Shown here in pieces: positions 1-8,067 of a stretch of 64,000 bases of DNA. How positions within the stretch are numbered: position 1 is the stretch's first letter; each line of letters opens with the position of its first letter. The stretch lies in assembly GCF_002266435.3 (NCBI RefSeq), contig NZ_CP029426.2, positions 1,084,001 to 1,148,000 of the forward strand, given 5' to 3'. Below the pieces are notes generated by a model. That model searched no databases, was not told the DNA's origin, and saw only the letters and a list, made by a program, of their open reading frames with translations. Origin of the DNA: Bradyrhizobium amphicarpaeae (GTDB taxonomy: Bacteria > Pseudomonadota > Alphaproteobacteria > Rhizobiales > Xanthobacteraceae). The position numbers and the translations under genes are program-made.

Positions 1-1
1 A

Positions 2-190
2 TTTCTCATCCAGGACGACCTCGAAGCCGGCCACCTCGTGCGCCTCTTGCCGGAATATCGGACGATCGAGCTGTCCATGAACGCGGTCTATCCGCATCGT
101 CATCATTTGTCGGCGAAGGTCAGGACCTTCATCGACCTGCTCGCGCAGCACAGCGCCGAGCAGCAAAAGCTGATCAATCCGTATTCATGA
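2..190 (+). CDS. LysR-type transcriptional regulator, C-terminal fragment cut by the window start
   Basis: An open frame runs in from the left edge and ends at the TGA at 188-190, giving 62 residues. The text (FLIQDDLEAGHLVRLLPEYR near its start, then a VYPHRHHLSAKVRTFIDLL stretch) matches the end of the LysR substrate-binding domain, where a 'G-L-V-xLLP' segment is followed by 'Y-P-xxRHLSxKVRxFIDFL'. The DNA-binding half lies outside the window, so target genes and effector cannot be judged. Family assignment is by recognition of this conserved tail only. Confidence 0.85.
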   Translation, partial: FLIQDDLEAGHLVRLLPEYRTIELSMNAVYPHRHHLSAKVRTFIDLLAQHSAEQQKLINPYS

Positions 191-231
191 GACCTCTCGC
201 CGACGGCTCCATGTCTGCCCAGAAAAGTGAG

Positions 232-259
232 TTGACATCAGCTGGGCATCTGGAACAAT
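232..259 (+). promoter_or_regulatory. Weak sigma70-like promoter candidate upstream of the DUF3616 gene
   Basis: A perfect TTGACA box lies at 232-237. An AACAAT hexamer (four of six matches to TATAAT) lies at 254-259, a 16-base spacing. It would leave a leader of about 250 bases before the ATG at 514. The rest of the 323-base gap (191-513) holds only short overlapping frames without ribosome sites, and I see no gene there. Confidence 0.3.
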
Positions 260-513
260 GCAACCTAAGATATGAATGAGCTATTTTGGACCGAGATGGT
301 TCGGCCCGATCCTGTTTCTTCGATGTGACGTTTCGTTCAAGCCGGCTATTCTGCTTCTCGGTCTCTTGCTTTCCATGTTTGGCGCATCGACAGGCGGCAA
401 GCCGATCAACGTTCGATGGCGTGCCGCTTCGCAGGAGATTGGCGGCATCATATCGCGGTGAGGCTGGACGGCTTGGCCATATCCGGACCGACTGCAGCTG
501 AAGGGAGGCTTCA

Positions 514-1572
514 ATGACCCTCGCCAGAACGGGATGGCTTGCGACTCTGCTGCTCGGGCTCGTCGTGGCGTGCGTGCCTCCTTCCATAGCCGGGGCGGAC
601 GATGCGTGGCCGGTCAAGAAAAGGCTGATCGGCGAGGACGACGGCAAGTCGAAGGATGTCAGTGGCATTGCCTGCACGACCGCGGATGGATTTCCCCGTT
701 CGTGCCTCGTCATCGACGACAACCTCCAGGACGCCCAGTTCGTCGAATTGACCGACGGCAAGCTCGTTGCCGGCAGCCCGGTCAAATTGATCGACAATAC
801 GTTCAACGACAAAGCGCTCGAACTCGATGGCGAGGGCGTCGCCTTCTCCAAAGGGGACTACGAGTATTATTACGTCATCGGCTCGCACGGCCATCCCCGG
901 GACAAGGACCACAAGCTCGATCCAGAGAAAGATGCCGATAAGATTCGAGCGAAGATCGCTGCGAGCAGCCAGATCGTCCGGTTTCGCACGACAGGGGTAA
1001 ATGGCAACGTGTCGGGCCTCGAGCGTACGTCGAAACTGAGAGATGTCATCGGGACTGAGCCCGCTCTTCGCGACTTCATGGATGTTCGGCTGGAGAAGAA
1101 CGGTCTGACCATCGAGGGAGTGGCGATCAAGGGCGATCGGACATTGCTCGCGGGATTCCGCGGTCCCGTGCTGGACGGCAAGTGCGCCGTCGTTCTGGCG
1201 GTCGAGGTGGCTTCCCTGTTTGGTGACGGGAAGAGTTCGGACCATCGCTTGTACCGGCTGCCGCTCGGCAACGGTCGTGGCGTGCGCGATCTCGCATCAT
1301 TCGGGGATGGCATTCTCGTTCTGGCAGGTCCTGGTGCGGACGGACCCGGGACCTACGCCGTTTATGCGTGGGACGGCGCATCGGAATCCGTCGAGCTGCT
1401 GAAGGACCTGCCATTCGATCCGAAGCGAAAGCCGGAGGGACTTCTGCCGCTGGACAAGACGTCCACCGGATGGCGTGTCCTCATCCTGTTCGATGGCGAC
1501 AAGGAAGGTGCGCCCACCCCGATCGAGATATCGGCGTCGGGGCCGCGATCCTCATCCTGTCCTCCCGGCTAG
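514..1572 (+). CDS. Secreted DUF3616-family protein
   Basis: This is a 352-residue protein with an N-terminal signal peptide: basic MTLARTG, a hydrophobic stretch LATLLLGLVVACV, and small residues near 25-28 (SIAGA), so it is probably periplasmic. The body has DUF3616 features: an early 'DVSGIAC' segment, 'CLVIDDN', 'LDGEGVAF', a 'YYVIGSHG' strand near 125, and 'IEGVAIKGDRTLLAGFRGP' near 200. This pattern suggests a beta-propeller-like fold of unknown biochemical role. The start is supported by GAAGGGAGG at 499-507, seven bases before the ATG. It converges on the amidase gene with only 28 bases between the stops. Family recognition is fairly confident; function is unknown. Confidence 0.8.
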   Translation: MTLARTGWLATLLLGLVVACVPPSIAGADDAWPVKKRLIGEDDGKSKDVSGIACTTADGFPRSCLVIDDNLQDAQFVELTDGKLVAGSPVKLIDNTFNDKALELDGEGVAFSKGDYEYYYVIGSHGHPRDKDHKLDPEKDADKIRAKIAASSQIVRFRTTGVNGNVSGLERTSKLRDVIGTEPALRDFMDVRLEKNGLTIEGVAIKGDRTLLAGFRGPVLDGKCAVVLAVEVASLFGDGKSSDHRLYRLPLGNGRGVRDLASFGDGILVLAGPGADGPGTYAVYAWDGASESVELLKDLPFDPKRKPEGLLPLDKTSTGWRVLILFDGDKEGAPTPIEISASGPRSSSCPPG

Positions 1573-1600
1573 GTGAAAGCCCGTGCTTCGCATTGCGCGT

Positions 1601-3022
1601 TCAGGAAGTCGGTGGGGGCAACCGCTTGAAAATATCGTCGAGCGCCATGCCGATCGCAAGCAGGCGATGATCGCTGCCAGCGGGGCCGTCAAGTTCGAGC
1701 CCGATCGGCAATTTGCTGGTAGCGCCAAGCGCGATCGGGATTTGGATTCCAGGTATGCCGGCATTGCTGCCGGGATCGGTGTTCTGGATGAACAGTCCGA
1801 AGTTTTCGAGGCTGCTGGAGTCGGGATTGGAAGCGATTGCCACACGCGGTGTGGTCGGGAAAGCGATGGCGTCGAGCCGATGATCGGCGAAGGTCGTGGC
1901 ATAGAGCGCCTGTAGCGCCGGTCGCGCGGTCTTGATCGCCGCGTCATAGATCGGCCTTGCATCGAGCAGCGTATCGTCCGGACCCGGCAGTTTGCGCGGG
2001 ATCACCAGGCCGTCATAGGTACCCTTCACGTCGGGGCTGGCAATCTCCATCGCCAGCGCTTCGATGGTGAGGCCTGTGCCGGTGTGGGCGAGATATCCGA
2101 CCATGTCGTCATAGGCTTCATACAGCGCAACGGGGAAGCCGACCTGGCCGTTGAGCTCGGCGAGCTGCGGCATCTCGACCTCAACGACCGTGACGCCCTG
2201 TGCTTTCATCCGCACGATGGCGGCCTGGAAAGCGGTTTCGGTGTCGACATCGAGATTGGTCAACATCGTCCTCACGATGCCGATCCGCATTTGCTTCAGG
2301 TCGGCCGGTGCGACCGCCGCGCCACCCGTGATCACGCGATCGAGCAGCGCGACGTCGGCCATGGTCGCGGCCATCGGGCCCGCTGTGTCACGGGTATGCG
2401 AGATCGGGGCGATGCCTTGTTGCGGATAGCGGCCGACCGTCGGGCGCAGCGAGGCACATCCGTTCAGCGCGGCGGGCACGCGCACCGACCCACCGGTGTC
2501 GGTGCCGAGCCCGCCGGCGACGATCCGCGCGCCGATCGCAGCGCCGGTCCCCGACGAGGAGCCGCCGGCGATCAGGGTGCGGTCATAGGCGTTGCGTACG
2601 CCGAACCCGGCGCCGGTCCTTAACGCGGAGTTGTAGCCGGAGATGCCGAAGGCCAGCTCGTGCATGCTGGTCTTGCCGATGATGATCGCGCCCGCCGCGC
2701 GCAGCTTTGCCACGACCGGCGCATCGGCCTTTGGAACGTAGTCTCTGAGGGCGGGCGTGCCGGCGCTGCAAGGCAATCCCGCGACCTCGATGTTGTCCTT
2801 GATCACGACGGGCACGCCGCCGAGCGGCTTGTCCTTGTCGCCCGTCGCGTCGAATGCCGCTGCGGCCTTCAGGGCGCCGTCCTCGTCCAGCGTGACGAAG
2901 GCATTGAGATCGGCGTTGGACTTGGCGCGCGCAAGAGCCTCCGTCGTGAGGGTCGTACTCGTGACGGTCCCGGCGCGGACGCCGGCTGCGGCCTGGCCCA
3001 GGGTCAATTGGTCGAAATCCAT
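1601..3022 (-). CDS. Amidase signature enzyme, indoleacetamide hydrolase-like
   Basis: This 473-residue amidase has the complete Ser-cisSer-Lys triad: Lys75 in VVIKDNIEVAG, the GGSSSG loop at 153-158, and the nucleophile Ser179 in DTGGSVRVPA. Length and motif spacing fit the amidase signature family, which hydrolyses amides to acid and ammonia; there is no signal peptide, so it is cytoplasmic. The best-known close relatives in rhizobia are annotated as indoleacetamide hydrolases, but the substrate cannot be read from sequence. It lies 76 bases downstream of the indolepyruvate oxidoreductase gene on the same strand, so the two may be co-transcribed; that pairing makes an indolic or aryl-amide substrate attractive but unproven. 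Confidence 0.9.
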   Translation of the reverse strand: MDFDQLTLGQAAAGVRAGTVTSTTLTTEALARAKSNADLNAFVTLDEDGALKAAAAFDATGDKDKPLGGVPVVIKDNIEVAGLPCSAGTPALRDYVPKADAPVVAKLRAAGAIIIGKTSMHELAFGISGYNSALRTGAGFGVRNAYDRTLIAGGSSSGTGAAIGARIVAGGLGTDTGGSVRVPAALNGCASLRPTVGRYPQQGIAPISHTRDTAGPMAATMADVALLDRVITGGAAVAPADLKQMRIGIVRTMLTNLDVDTETAFQAAIVRMKAQGVTVVEVEMPQLAELNGQVGFPVALYEAYDDMVGYLAHTGTGLTIEALAMEIASPDVKGTYDGLVIPRKLPGPDDTLLDARPIYDAAIKTARPALQALYATTFADHRLDAIAFPTTPRVAIASNPDSSSLENFGLFIQNTDPGSNAGIPGIQIPIALGATSKLPIGLELDGPAGSDHRLLAIGMALDDIFKRLPPPTS

Positions 3023-3098
3023 GATGCGTCACTCTCTTGGCGGGCAGCCATTAGGGCGCCCTCCCAAGCATGGAGGCTGAAGCCTCGCCGGCTCCGCG

Positions 3099-6000
3099 TC
3101 AACCGGCGGCGCGCATCTTTGGCGGCGACGACGTTTGGAGTTCGCCAAACAAGCGCTCGACCTCGGTCTTCGTCCTCCCGATCGCGGCGTCCTTGACCGG
3201 GCCATAACCGCGGATCTCCATCGGCGCCTTGGCAATCGCGACGAGATCCGGAAGACGCGCCCTGCCGAGCTCGCCGAGCATCCGTTCGATCAGGGCTTCA
3301 TACCATGTGATCAGTTCGCGCTCGGTCCGCCGTTCCCGGGCGTAGCCGAACGGATCGAACGGCGTTCCGCGCAATCCCTTCAGCCGCGCGAGGAGGGCGA
3401 GCGGCATCTGGATCCATTGGCCGAAGGCGCGCTTGCGTGGCCGGCCGCGCGCGTCGCGCTGCGACGGCAGGAATGGCGGTGCGAGGTGGTACCGGACGCT
3501 GAAGCCGTCCTCGAACTCGCTTTTCAGCTCATCGAGGAATCCACTCTGCATGTGCAGCCGCGCCACCTCGTATTCGTCCTTGTAGGCCATCAGCTTGAAC
3601 AGGGCGCGTGCGACCGCTTCGGTCAGAGCCTCGCTGTTCAGGACGGTCTCGGCATTGCGGACTTTTGCGACGGTCGTTCGGTAGCGTGCGGCATAGGCGG
3701 CATCTTGATAGGCGGTCAGGAAGTCGGCGCGACGGTCGATGAGCTGGTCGAGCGTTTCGGCCTTGGGCGCATCCTCCGTTTTCAGGAGGTCGGGATCAGC
3801 GGCCGCGATCCGGCCCCAGGCAAGGGCCTGCTTGTTGCGTTCGACTGCGACGCCGTTGAGCTCGATCGCGCGCAGCAGCGCCGCAAGCGAGATCGGGACC
3901 AGCCTGCGCTGCCAGGCAAAGCCGAGCATGATGATATTGGCGTAGACGGCATCGCCGAGCAGCCGTTCGGCCAGCGCGTTGGCATCAATGGTGCCGAGAT
4001 TGCCCTCGCTGATGACCTGGCCGATCGCGCGCAGGCGGGCGGGGGAGGCGAGGTCGGCGTCGCGGAATCGGACCACGTCGCCGGTCGGCATCTCCGCTGT
4101 GTTGACGGCGGCGCGCGTTCCGCGGCGGTAAGTACCGGACGCCTTCGGCGAGGAGCTGACAACGAGATCGCAGCCGATCAGCGCATCGGCCGCGCCCTGG
4201 TCGATCCGGACCTGATGCAGCGCCTCGGGGCTCGAGGCGAGGCGGATGTAGCTCAGCACTGGCCCGAACTTCTGCGCAAAGCCGGTGAAGTCGAGCACCG
4301 AGACGCCACGGCGCTCCAGGTGCGCGGCCATGCCGATCAGCGCGCCAACGGTGATCACGCCGGTGCCGCCGACGCCGGTCACCAGCAGGTCGTAGGGCCG
4401 ATCGAGCGTTGCGGGAGCGGGCAGGGGAAGTGTCGCGGCCCGACCAACGGCGTCGATCTGGCTTGCGCTCTTCGTCCGGCGCGTCGCACCTTCGACGGTG
4501 ACGAAGCTGGGGCAGAAGCCGTTGAGGCAGGAAAAATCCTTGTTGCAGGCCGAGAGATTGATCTGCCGCTTGCGGCCGAACGGCGTCTCTTTGGGCTCGA
4601 CGCTGAGGCAGTTTGATTCCACCGAGCAGTCGCCGCAGCCTTCGCAGACGAGATCGTTGATATAGGCGAAGCGCTTGGGGTCGGCCATCTGTCCACGCTT
4701 GCGCCGGCGCCGCTTCTCCGTGGCGCAGGTCTGCTGATAAATCAGGACCGAGACCCCGGGAATATTGCGTAGCTCGCGCTGCACGGCATCCATCTCCTCG
4801 CGTGGATGAAGGGTGACGCCGGCCGGCAGGTCCGCAGGCGAGAACTGTGCGGGATCGTCCGACACCAGCGCAATGCGCGTCACGCCCTCGGCGCGGACGC
4901 TGTGGGCGATGGCCTGCACGCTGATGGGACCGTCGACCGGCTGACCGCCGGTCATCGCGACGGCATCGTTGAACAGGATCTTGTAGGTGATGTTGGCCTT
5001 GGCCGCGATCGCCTGCCGGATCGCCATCGAACCGGAATGGTAGTAGGTGCCTTCGCCGAGATTCTGGAAGACGTGCTTGCGGCCGGTGAATTTCGACGAC
5101 GCCGCCCAGTTCACGCCCTCGCCGCCCATCTGGATCAGCGACGATGTCTCGCGGTCCATCCAGCTTGCCATGAAGTGACAGCCGATGCCGGCCAGCGCCT
5201 TGGAGCCTTCAGGCACCTTCGTCGATGTGTTGTGCGGGCAGCCTGAGCAGAAATAGGGCGTGCGCGTTGCGCCCGATACGTTGATGGTGCGTGCGGCCTC
5301 CGGCATCAGCGCGGCTGCGCGCGCGGCCAGATTGAGGCCTGGAAACATCGGGTCGAGCCGGCGCGCCAGCACGCCGGCCAGTGCACGGGGCGACAGCTCG
5401 CCGATCCAGGAGATCAGCCGTGCGCCGGTTTCGTCGTGCTTGCCGACCATGCGTTCGGGTTTGCTGCCGGGATAGTCGTAGAAATATTCCTTGAACTGGC
5501 TCTCGATGATGCCGCGCTTCTCCTCGACCACGAGGATCTCGCGCTTGCCCCTCACGAAATCCATGGCGTCATGCAGCGCCAGCGGCCAGACCATGCCGAC
5601 CTTGTAAACGTCGATGCCGATGCTGCGGCAGGCGGCTTCGTCAAGACCCATCAGCCGCAGTGCCTCCATCAGATCGAGATGGGCCTTGCCGGTGGTGACG
5701 ATGCCGTAGGTGGCATCCGGAATGTCGTAGATGCGACGGTCGATCGGATTGGCCTTGGCAAAGGCGTAGACCGCATGCTTCTTCGCCTCCAGCCGCTCCT
5801 CGATCTGCGGACCCGGCAAATCAGGCCAGCGGTAGTGCAGGCCTTCCGGCGGCGGCGTGAAGTCCGGCGTGCGGAAGCTTCGCGGCGGGCGCAGCGCGAC
5901 GGAGGCGCCGGATTCGACGATCTCCGAGATCGCCTTGAAGCCCACCCACATGCCGGAGAAGCGGCTCAGCGCATAGCCATATTCGCCGAACTCGAGGTAC

Positions 6001-6545
6001 TCGCTGACGCTTGCCGGATGTAGCGTCGGCATGAACCAGCTCATGAAGGCGACGTCGGATTGGTGCGGCATCGAGGAGGAGACGCAGCCGTGGTCGTCGC
6101 CGGCGACCACCAGCACGCCGCCATGCGGCGAGGAGCCGTAGGCATTGCCGTGCTTGAGCGCGTCGCCGGAACGATCGACGCCGGGACCTTTACCGTACCA
6201 GAGCCCGAACACGCCATCGACCTCGCGATCGCCTTGCGTCTCCACCTGTTGCGAGCCGAGCACCGCGGTCGCGGCGAGGTCCTCGTTCACTGCGGGGAGG
6301 AATTCGATGCGGTCCTGCTTGAGCCGCTGCTGGATACGCCAGAGCTCGAGGTCGATGCCGCCGAGCGGCGAGCCGCGATAGCCTGAGATGAAGCCGGCGG
6401 TGTCGAGGCCGCTGGCCCGGTCGCGCCTGACCTGATCCAGCGCGATGCGGACGATGGCCTGCGTTCCCGTCAGGAAGACGCGACCCTCCTTGCGATCGTA
6501 GCGGTCGGAGAGTTCGTACGTGTCGAGTGACGGAACGGCATCCAT
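3099..6545 (-). CDS. Indolepyruvate ferredoxin oxidoreductase, fused alpha-beta-gamma form
   Basis: This 1148-residue cytoplasmic enzyme is predicted to decarboxylate aryl-pyruvates such as indolepyruvate to the acyl-CoA, passing electrons to ferredoxin. Seen in order: an N-terminal pyrimidine-binding region; a CSGCPHN motif near residue 432; a thiamine-diphosphate region near 495-560 (GEGTYYHSG, then LFNDAVAMTGGQP); an Fe-S region near 630-680 (CEGCGDC and CNKDFSCLNGFCPSF); and a C-terminal gamma domain beginning GVGGTGVITVGALIG near 722. All expected cysteines appear present. I chose the ATG at 6545 over an upstream in-frame TTG at 6581 because family similarity starts near MDAVPSLDTYELSDRY. 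An Lrp/AsnC regulator is divergent and 152 bases away, suggesting control by aromatic amino acids. Confidence 0.93.
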   Translation of the reverse strand: MDAVPSLDTYELSDRYDRKEGRVFLTGTQAIVRIALDQVRRDRASGLDTAGFISGYRGSPLGGIDLELWRIQQRLKQDRIEFLPAVNEDLAATAVLGSQQVETQGDREVDGVFGLWYGKGPGVDRSGDALKHGNAYGSSPHGGVLVVAGDDHGCVSSSMPHQSDVAFMSWFMPTLHPASVSEYLEFGEYGYALSRFSGMWVGFKAISEIVESGASVALRPPRSFRTPDFTPPPEGLHYRWPDLPGPQIEERLEAKKHAVYAFAKANPIDRRIYDIPDATYGIVTTGKAHLDLMEALRLMGLDEAACRSIGIDVYKVGMVWPLALHDAMDFVRGKREILVVEEKRGIIESQFKEYFYDYPGSKPERMVGKHDETGARLISWIGELSPRALAGVLARRLDPMFPGLNLAARAAALMPEAARTINVSGATRTPYFCSGCPHNTSTKVPEGSKALAGIGCHFMASWMDRETSSLIQMGGEGVNWAASSKFTGRKHVFQNLGEGTYYHSGSMAIRQAIAAKANITYKILFNDAVAMTGGQPVDGPISVQAIAHSVRAEGVTRIALVSDDPAQFSPADLPAGVTLHPREEMDAVQRELRNIPGVSVLIYQQTCATEKRRRRKRGQMADPKRFAYINDLVCEGCGDCSVESNCLSVEPKETPFGRKRQINLSACNKDFSCLNGFCPSFVTVEGATRRTKSASQIDAVGRAATLPLPAPATLDRPYDLLVTGVGGTGVITVGALIGMAAHLERRGVSVLDFTGFAQKFGPVLSYIRLASSPEALHQVRIDQGAADALIGCDLVVSSSPKASGTYRRGTRAAVNTAEMPTGDVVRFRDADLASPARLRAIGQVISEGNLGTIDANALAERLLGDAVYANIIMLGFAWQRRLVPISLAALLRAIELNGVAVERNKQALAWGRIAAADPDLLKTEDAPKAETLDQLIDRRADFLTAYQDAAYAARYRTTVAKVRNAETVLNSEALTEAVARALFKLMAYKDEYEVARLHMQSGFLDELKSEFEDGFSVRYHLAPPFLPSQRDARGRPRKRAFGQWIQMPLALLARLKGLRGTPFDPFGYARERRTERELITWYEALIERMLGELGRARLPDLVAIAKAPMEIRGYGPVKDAAIGRTKTEVERLFGELQTSSPPKMRAAG

Positions 6546-6601
6546 GGCGGACCTCGCGCGGCATCCTGCCGAATGATGCAAGGTTATGCCTGGGCCGCTG
6601 G

Positions 6602-6614
6602 TAGGTCTTACCTA
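6602..6614. promoter_or_regulatory. Palindrome TAGGT-CTT-ACCTA in the oxidoreductase/Lrp divergent gap
   Basis: This is a perfect inverted repeat with 5-base arms and a 3-base centre. It overlaps the proposed -35 region of the Lrp-type gene. That placement would suit autorepression by the regulator, or control of both divergent promoters. The match to the degenerate Lrp consensus is not strong, so the role is inferred from position alone. Confidence 0.35.
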
Positions 6615-6636
6615 TTCATCCGATGTCGCCTATAAT
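6608..6636 (+). promoter_or_regulatory. Promoter of the Lrp/AsnC-family gene
   Basis: A perfect TATAAT -10 box lies at 6631-6636. At the ideal 17-base spacing, TTACCT at 6608-6613 is a poor -35 box, consistent with a regulated promoter. Transcription would start near 6643, leaving about 55 bases of leader before the ATG at 6698. Confidence 0.5.
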
Positions 6637-6697
6637 TGAGGTAGGGTTTTGCATATCATGGTCATTTTTGGCAGATTTTATCAAACCGGGGGTTTCC

Positions 6698-7153
6698 ATG
6701 ATTGAAGACCAGGACGTGCGGATTCTCGCTCATCTTCAGAAGGATGGGCGTGCCACCAACCAGCAACTGGCGGACGAGGTCGGCATGTCCACCTCTGCCT
6801 GCTGGCGCAGGGTGCGTGCGCTGGAGGAAGCCGGCATCATCCAGGGCTACGCCGCGCTGGTTTCGCGTGAGCAGGCGGGCTTTGCGATGTCGGCGATCCT
6901 CCACGTCTCGCTGGAGCGGCACGACGCCAAATTCGTCGACGAATTCGTTGCGCGGGTGACCAAGCGGCGCGAGGTGCTGGAGTGCTTTGCGACCACGGGC
7001 GATGCCGATTATCATTTGCGCGTCGTCGTGCAGGACATGGCGGCCTACAACAAATTCCTCGACGAGTTCATGTTCCGCATCCCCGGCATCCGCCATGTCC
7101 GCAGCAACGTGGTGTTGAAGGAGATCAAGTCGAGCGTGGCGCTGCCGTTTTGA
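6698..7153 (+). CDS. Lrp/AsnC family transcriptional regulator
   Basis: This 151-residue protein has the usual length for the family. Residues 1-60 form the AsnC-type winged helix (ILAHLQKDGRATNQQLADEV, then MSTSACWRRVRALEEAGIIQGY), and residues about 65-145 form the RAM/ligand-binding domain (FATTGDADYHLRVVVQDM). I chose the ATG at 6698 because it gives the canonical start MIEDQDVRIL and has a run of G just upstream (6688-6692); an upstream in-frame ATG at 6623 would add 25 unrelated residues. It is divergent from the indolepyruvate oxidoreductase gene and probably responds to an amino acid whose transamination feeds that enzyme. That regulatory link is inferred from position. Confidence 0.92.
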   Translation: MIEDQDVRILAHLQKDGRATNQQLADEVGMSTSACWRRVRALEEAGIIQGYAALVSREQAGFAMSAILHVSLERHDAKFVDEFVARVTKRREVLECFATTGDADYHLRVVVQDMAAYNKFLDEFMFRIPGIRHVRSNVVLKEIKSSVALPF

Positions 7154-7168
7154 GTGGCTTGCACCACT

Positions 7169-7259
7169 GCCGTAGGTGGGCAAAGGCGCACAGCGCCGTG
7201 CCCACCATCTTTCAATCGCAAACGCGGTGGGCACGCTTCGCTTTGCCCACCCTACGGCA
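7169..7259. repeat. Large intergenic palindromic repeat between convergent genes
   Basis: A left arm at 7169-7206 (TGCCGTAGGTGGGCAAAG...CGTGCCCACC) is matched by an inverted right arm at 7226-7259 (GGTGGGCACGC...CCCACCCTACGGCA), separated by about 19 bases. The arms can fold into a long hairpin with small bulges. It sits between the stops of two convergent genes and could serve as a bidirectional terminator. The GGTGGGCA/CCTACGGCA wording resembles a repeat I associate with Bradyrhizobium genomes; copy number cannot be checked here. Confidence 0.75.
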
Positions 7260-7266
7260 CCGTTGC

Positions 7267-8052
7267 TTACTGTCCCTCCCGCACAAACCTGTTCCGCAAC
7301 GTCCCGACCCCCGTGATCTCGATTTCCACGACGTCACCATGCTTGATGTCGGGCGAGGCACCGTCCGTGCCCATCCAGATCACGTCGCCGGGCCATAGCG
7401 TAAAATACTTGGTCAGCTCCACCAGGAACGGCACCACGCCGAAGATCATGTCGGCGGTCGCGAAGCGGTTGGTTTCCGTGCCGTTGACCCGGACGATCGT
7501 TTCCATTTTCTCGAGATCGGCTTCGGTCTCGATCCACGGCCCCATCGGCTTGAACGTGTCGGCGTTCTTCGAGCGCCACAGGCTGCGGTCGGCCTTTTGC
7601 CAGCTGCGCTCGCTGACGTCGTTGCCGATGGTGTAGCCGAACACGCAATCCATCGCGTTCGCTCCGGTGAGGTGCTTCATCTTCTTGCCGATGACGACGA
7701 CGAGCTCGCCTTCGTAGTGGATCTTCTCCGTCGCAAAGGACGGGATCACCACGTCCTCGCCATGTGCGATCAGCGCGTTCTGGGCGCGATAGCCGATCTC
7801 GGGCCTGTCAGGGACGGCCGGCACTTCGCCGCGCTTGTCAGCGGCCTCCTTCAGGTGCTTCAGATAGTTCAGGCCGACGCAATAGAAGGTGCGCGGGATC
7901 AGCGGCAGCTCGATCCTGACGTCGCCAAGCGGATGCGTGCGCGAGCTGCGTTGCCATTCGCCGAAGGGATCGCCGTCGACCGCAATGACCTTGTCGCCCT
8001 CGATAATCCCCCAGGACGTCTTGCCCGAGGCGGTGAATTTCAGCCAGCGCAT
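7267..8052 (-). CDS. Fumarylacetoacetate hydrolase-fold (FAA hydrolase) family protein
   Basis: This 261-residue cytoplasmic protein belongs to the FAH superfamily of C-C bond hydrolases and decarboxylases of ring-cleavage products. It shows FCVGLNYLKHLKEA near 55-70, the metal-site segment IHYEGELVVVIGK near 110-123 (glutamates of the E-x-E motif), and GYTIGNDVSERSWQ near 140, with the usual GDVIWMGTDGA near 225. It is last in a minus-strand trio after a flavin monooxygenase (15-base gap) and an Ldh-type dehydrogenase, so it probably acts late in a degradation route. The true substrate is unknown. The start is an ATG and the length is typical. Confidence 0.9.
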   Translation of the reverse strand: MRWLKFTASGKTSWGIIEGDKVIAVDGDPFGEWQRSSRTHPLGDVRIELPLIPRTFYCVGLNYLKHLKEAADKRGEVPAVPDRPEIGYRAQNALIAHGEDVVIPSFATEKIHYEGELVVVIGKKMKHLTGANAMDCVFGYTIGNDVSERSWQKADRSLWRSKNADTFKPMGPWIETEADLEKMETIVRVNGTETNRFATADMIFGVVPFLVELTKYFTLWPGDVIWMGTDGASPDIKHGDVVEIEITGVGTLRNRFVREGQ

Positions 8053-8067
8053 GTTCTATCCTTGCCA

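Noticed and set aside
276..461. A short plus-strand frame of 61 residues before the DUF3616 gene
   Set aside because: It has no ribosome site and no recognisable family; overlapping frames of similar length occur on both strands there.
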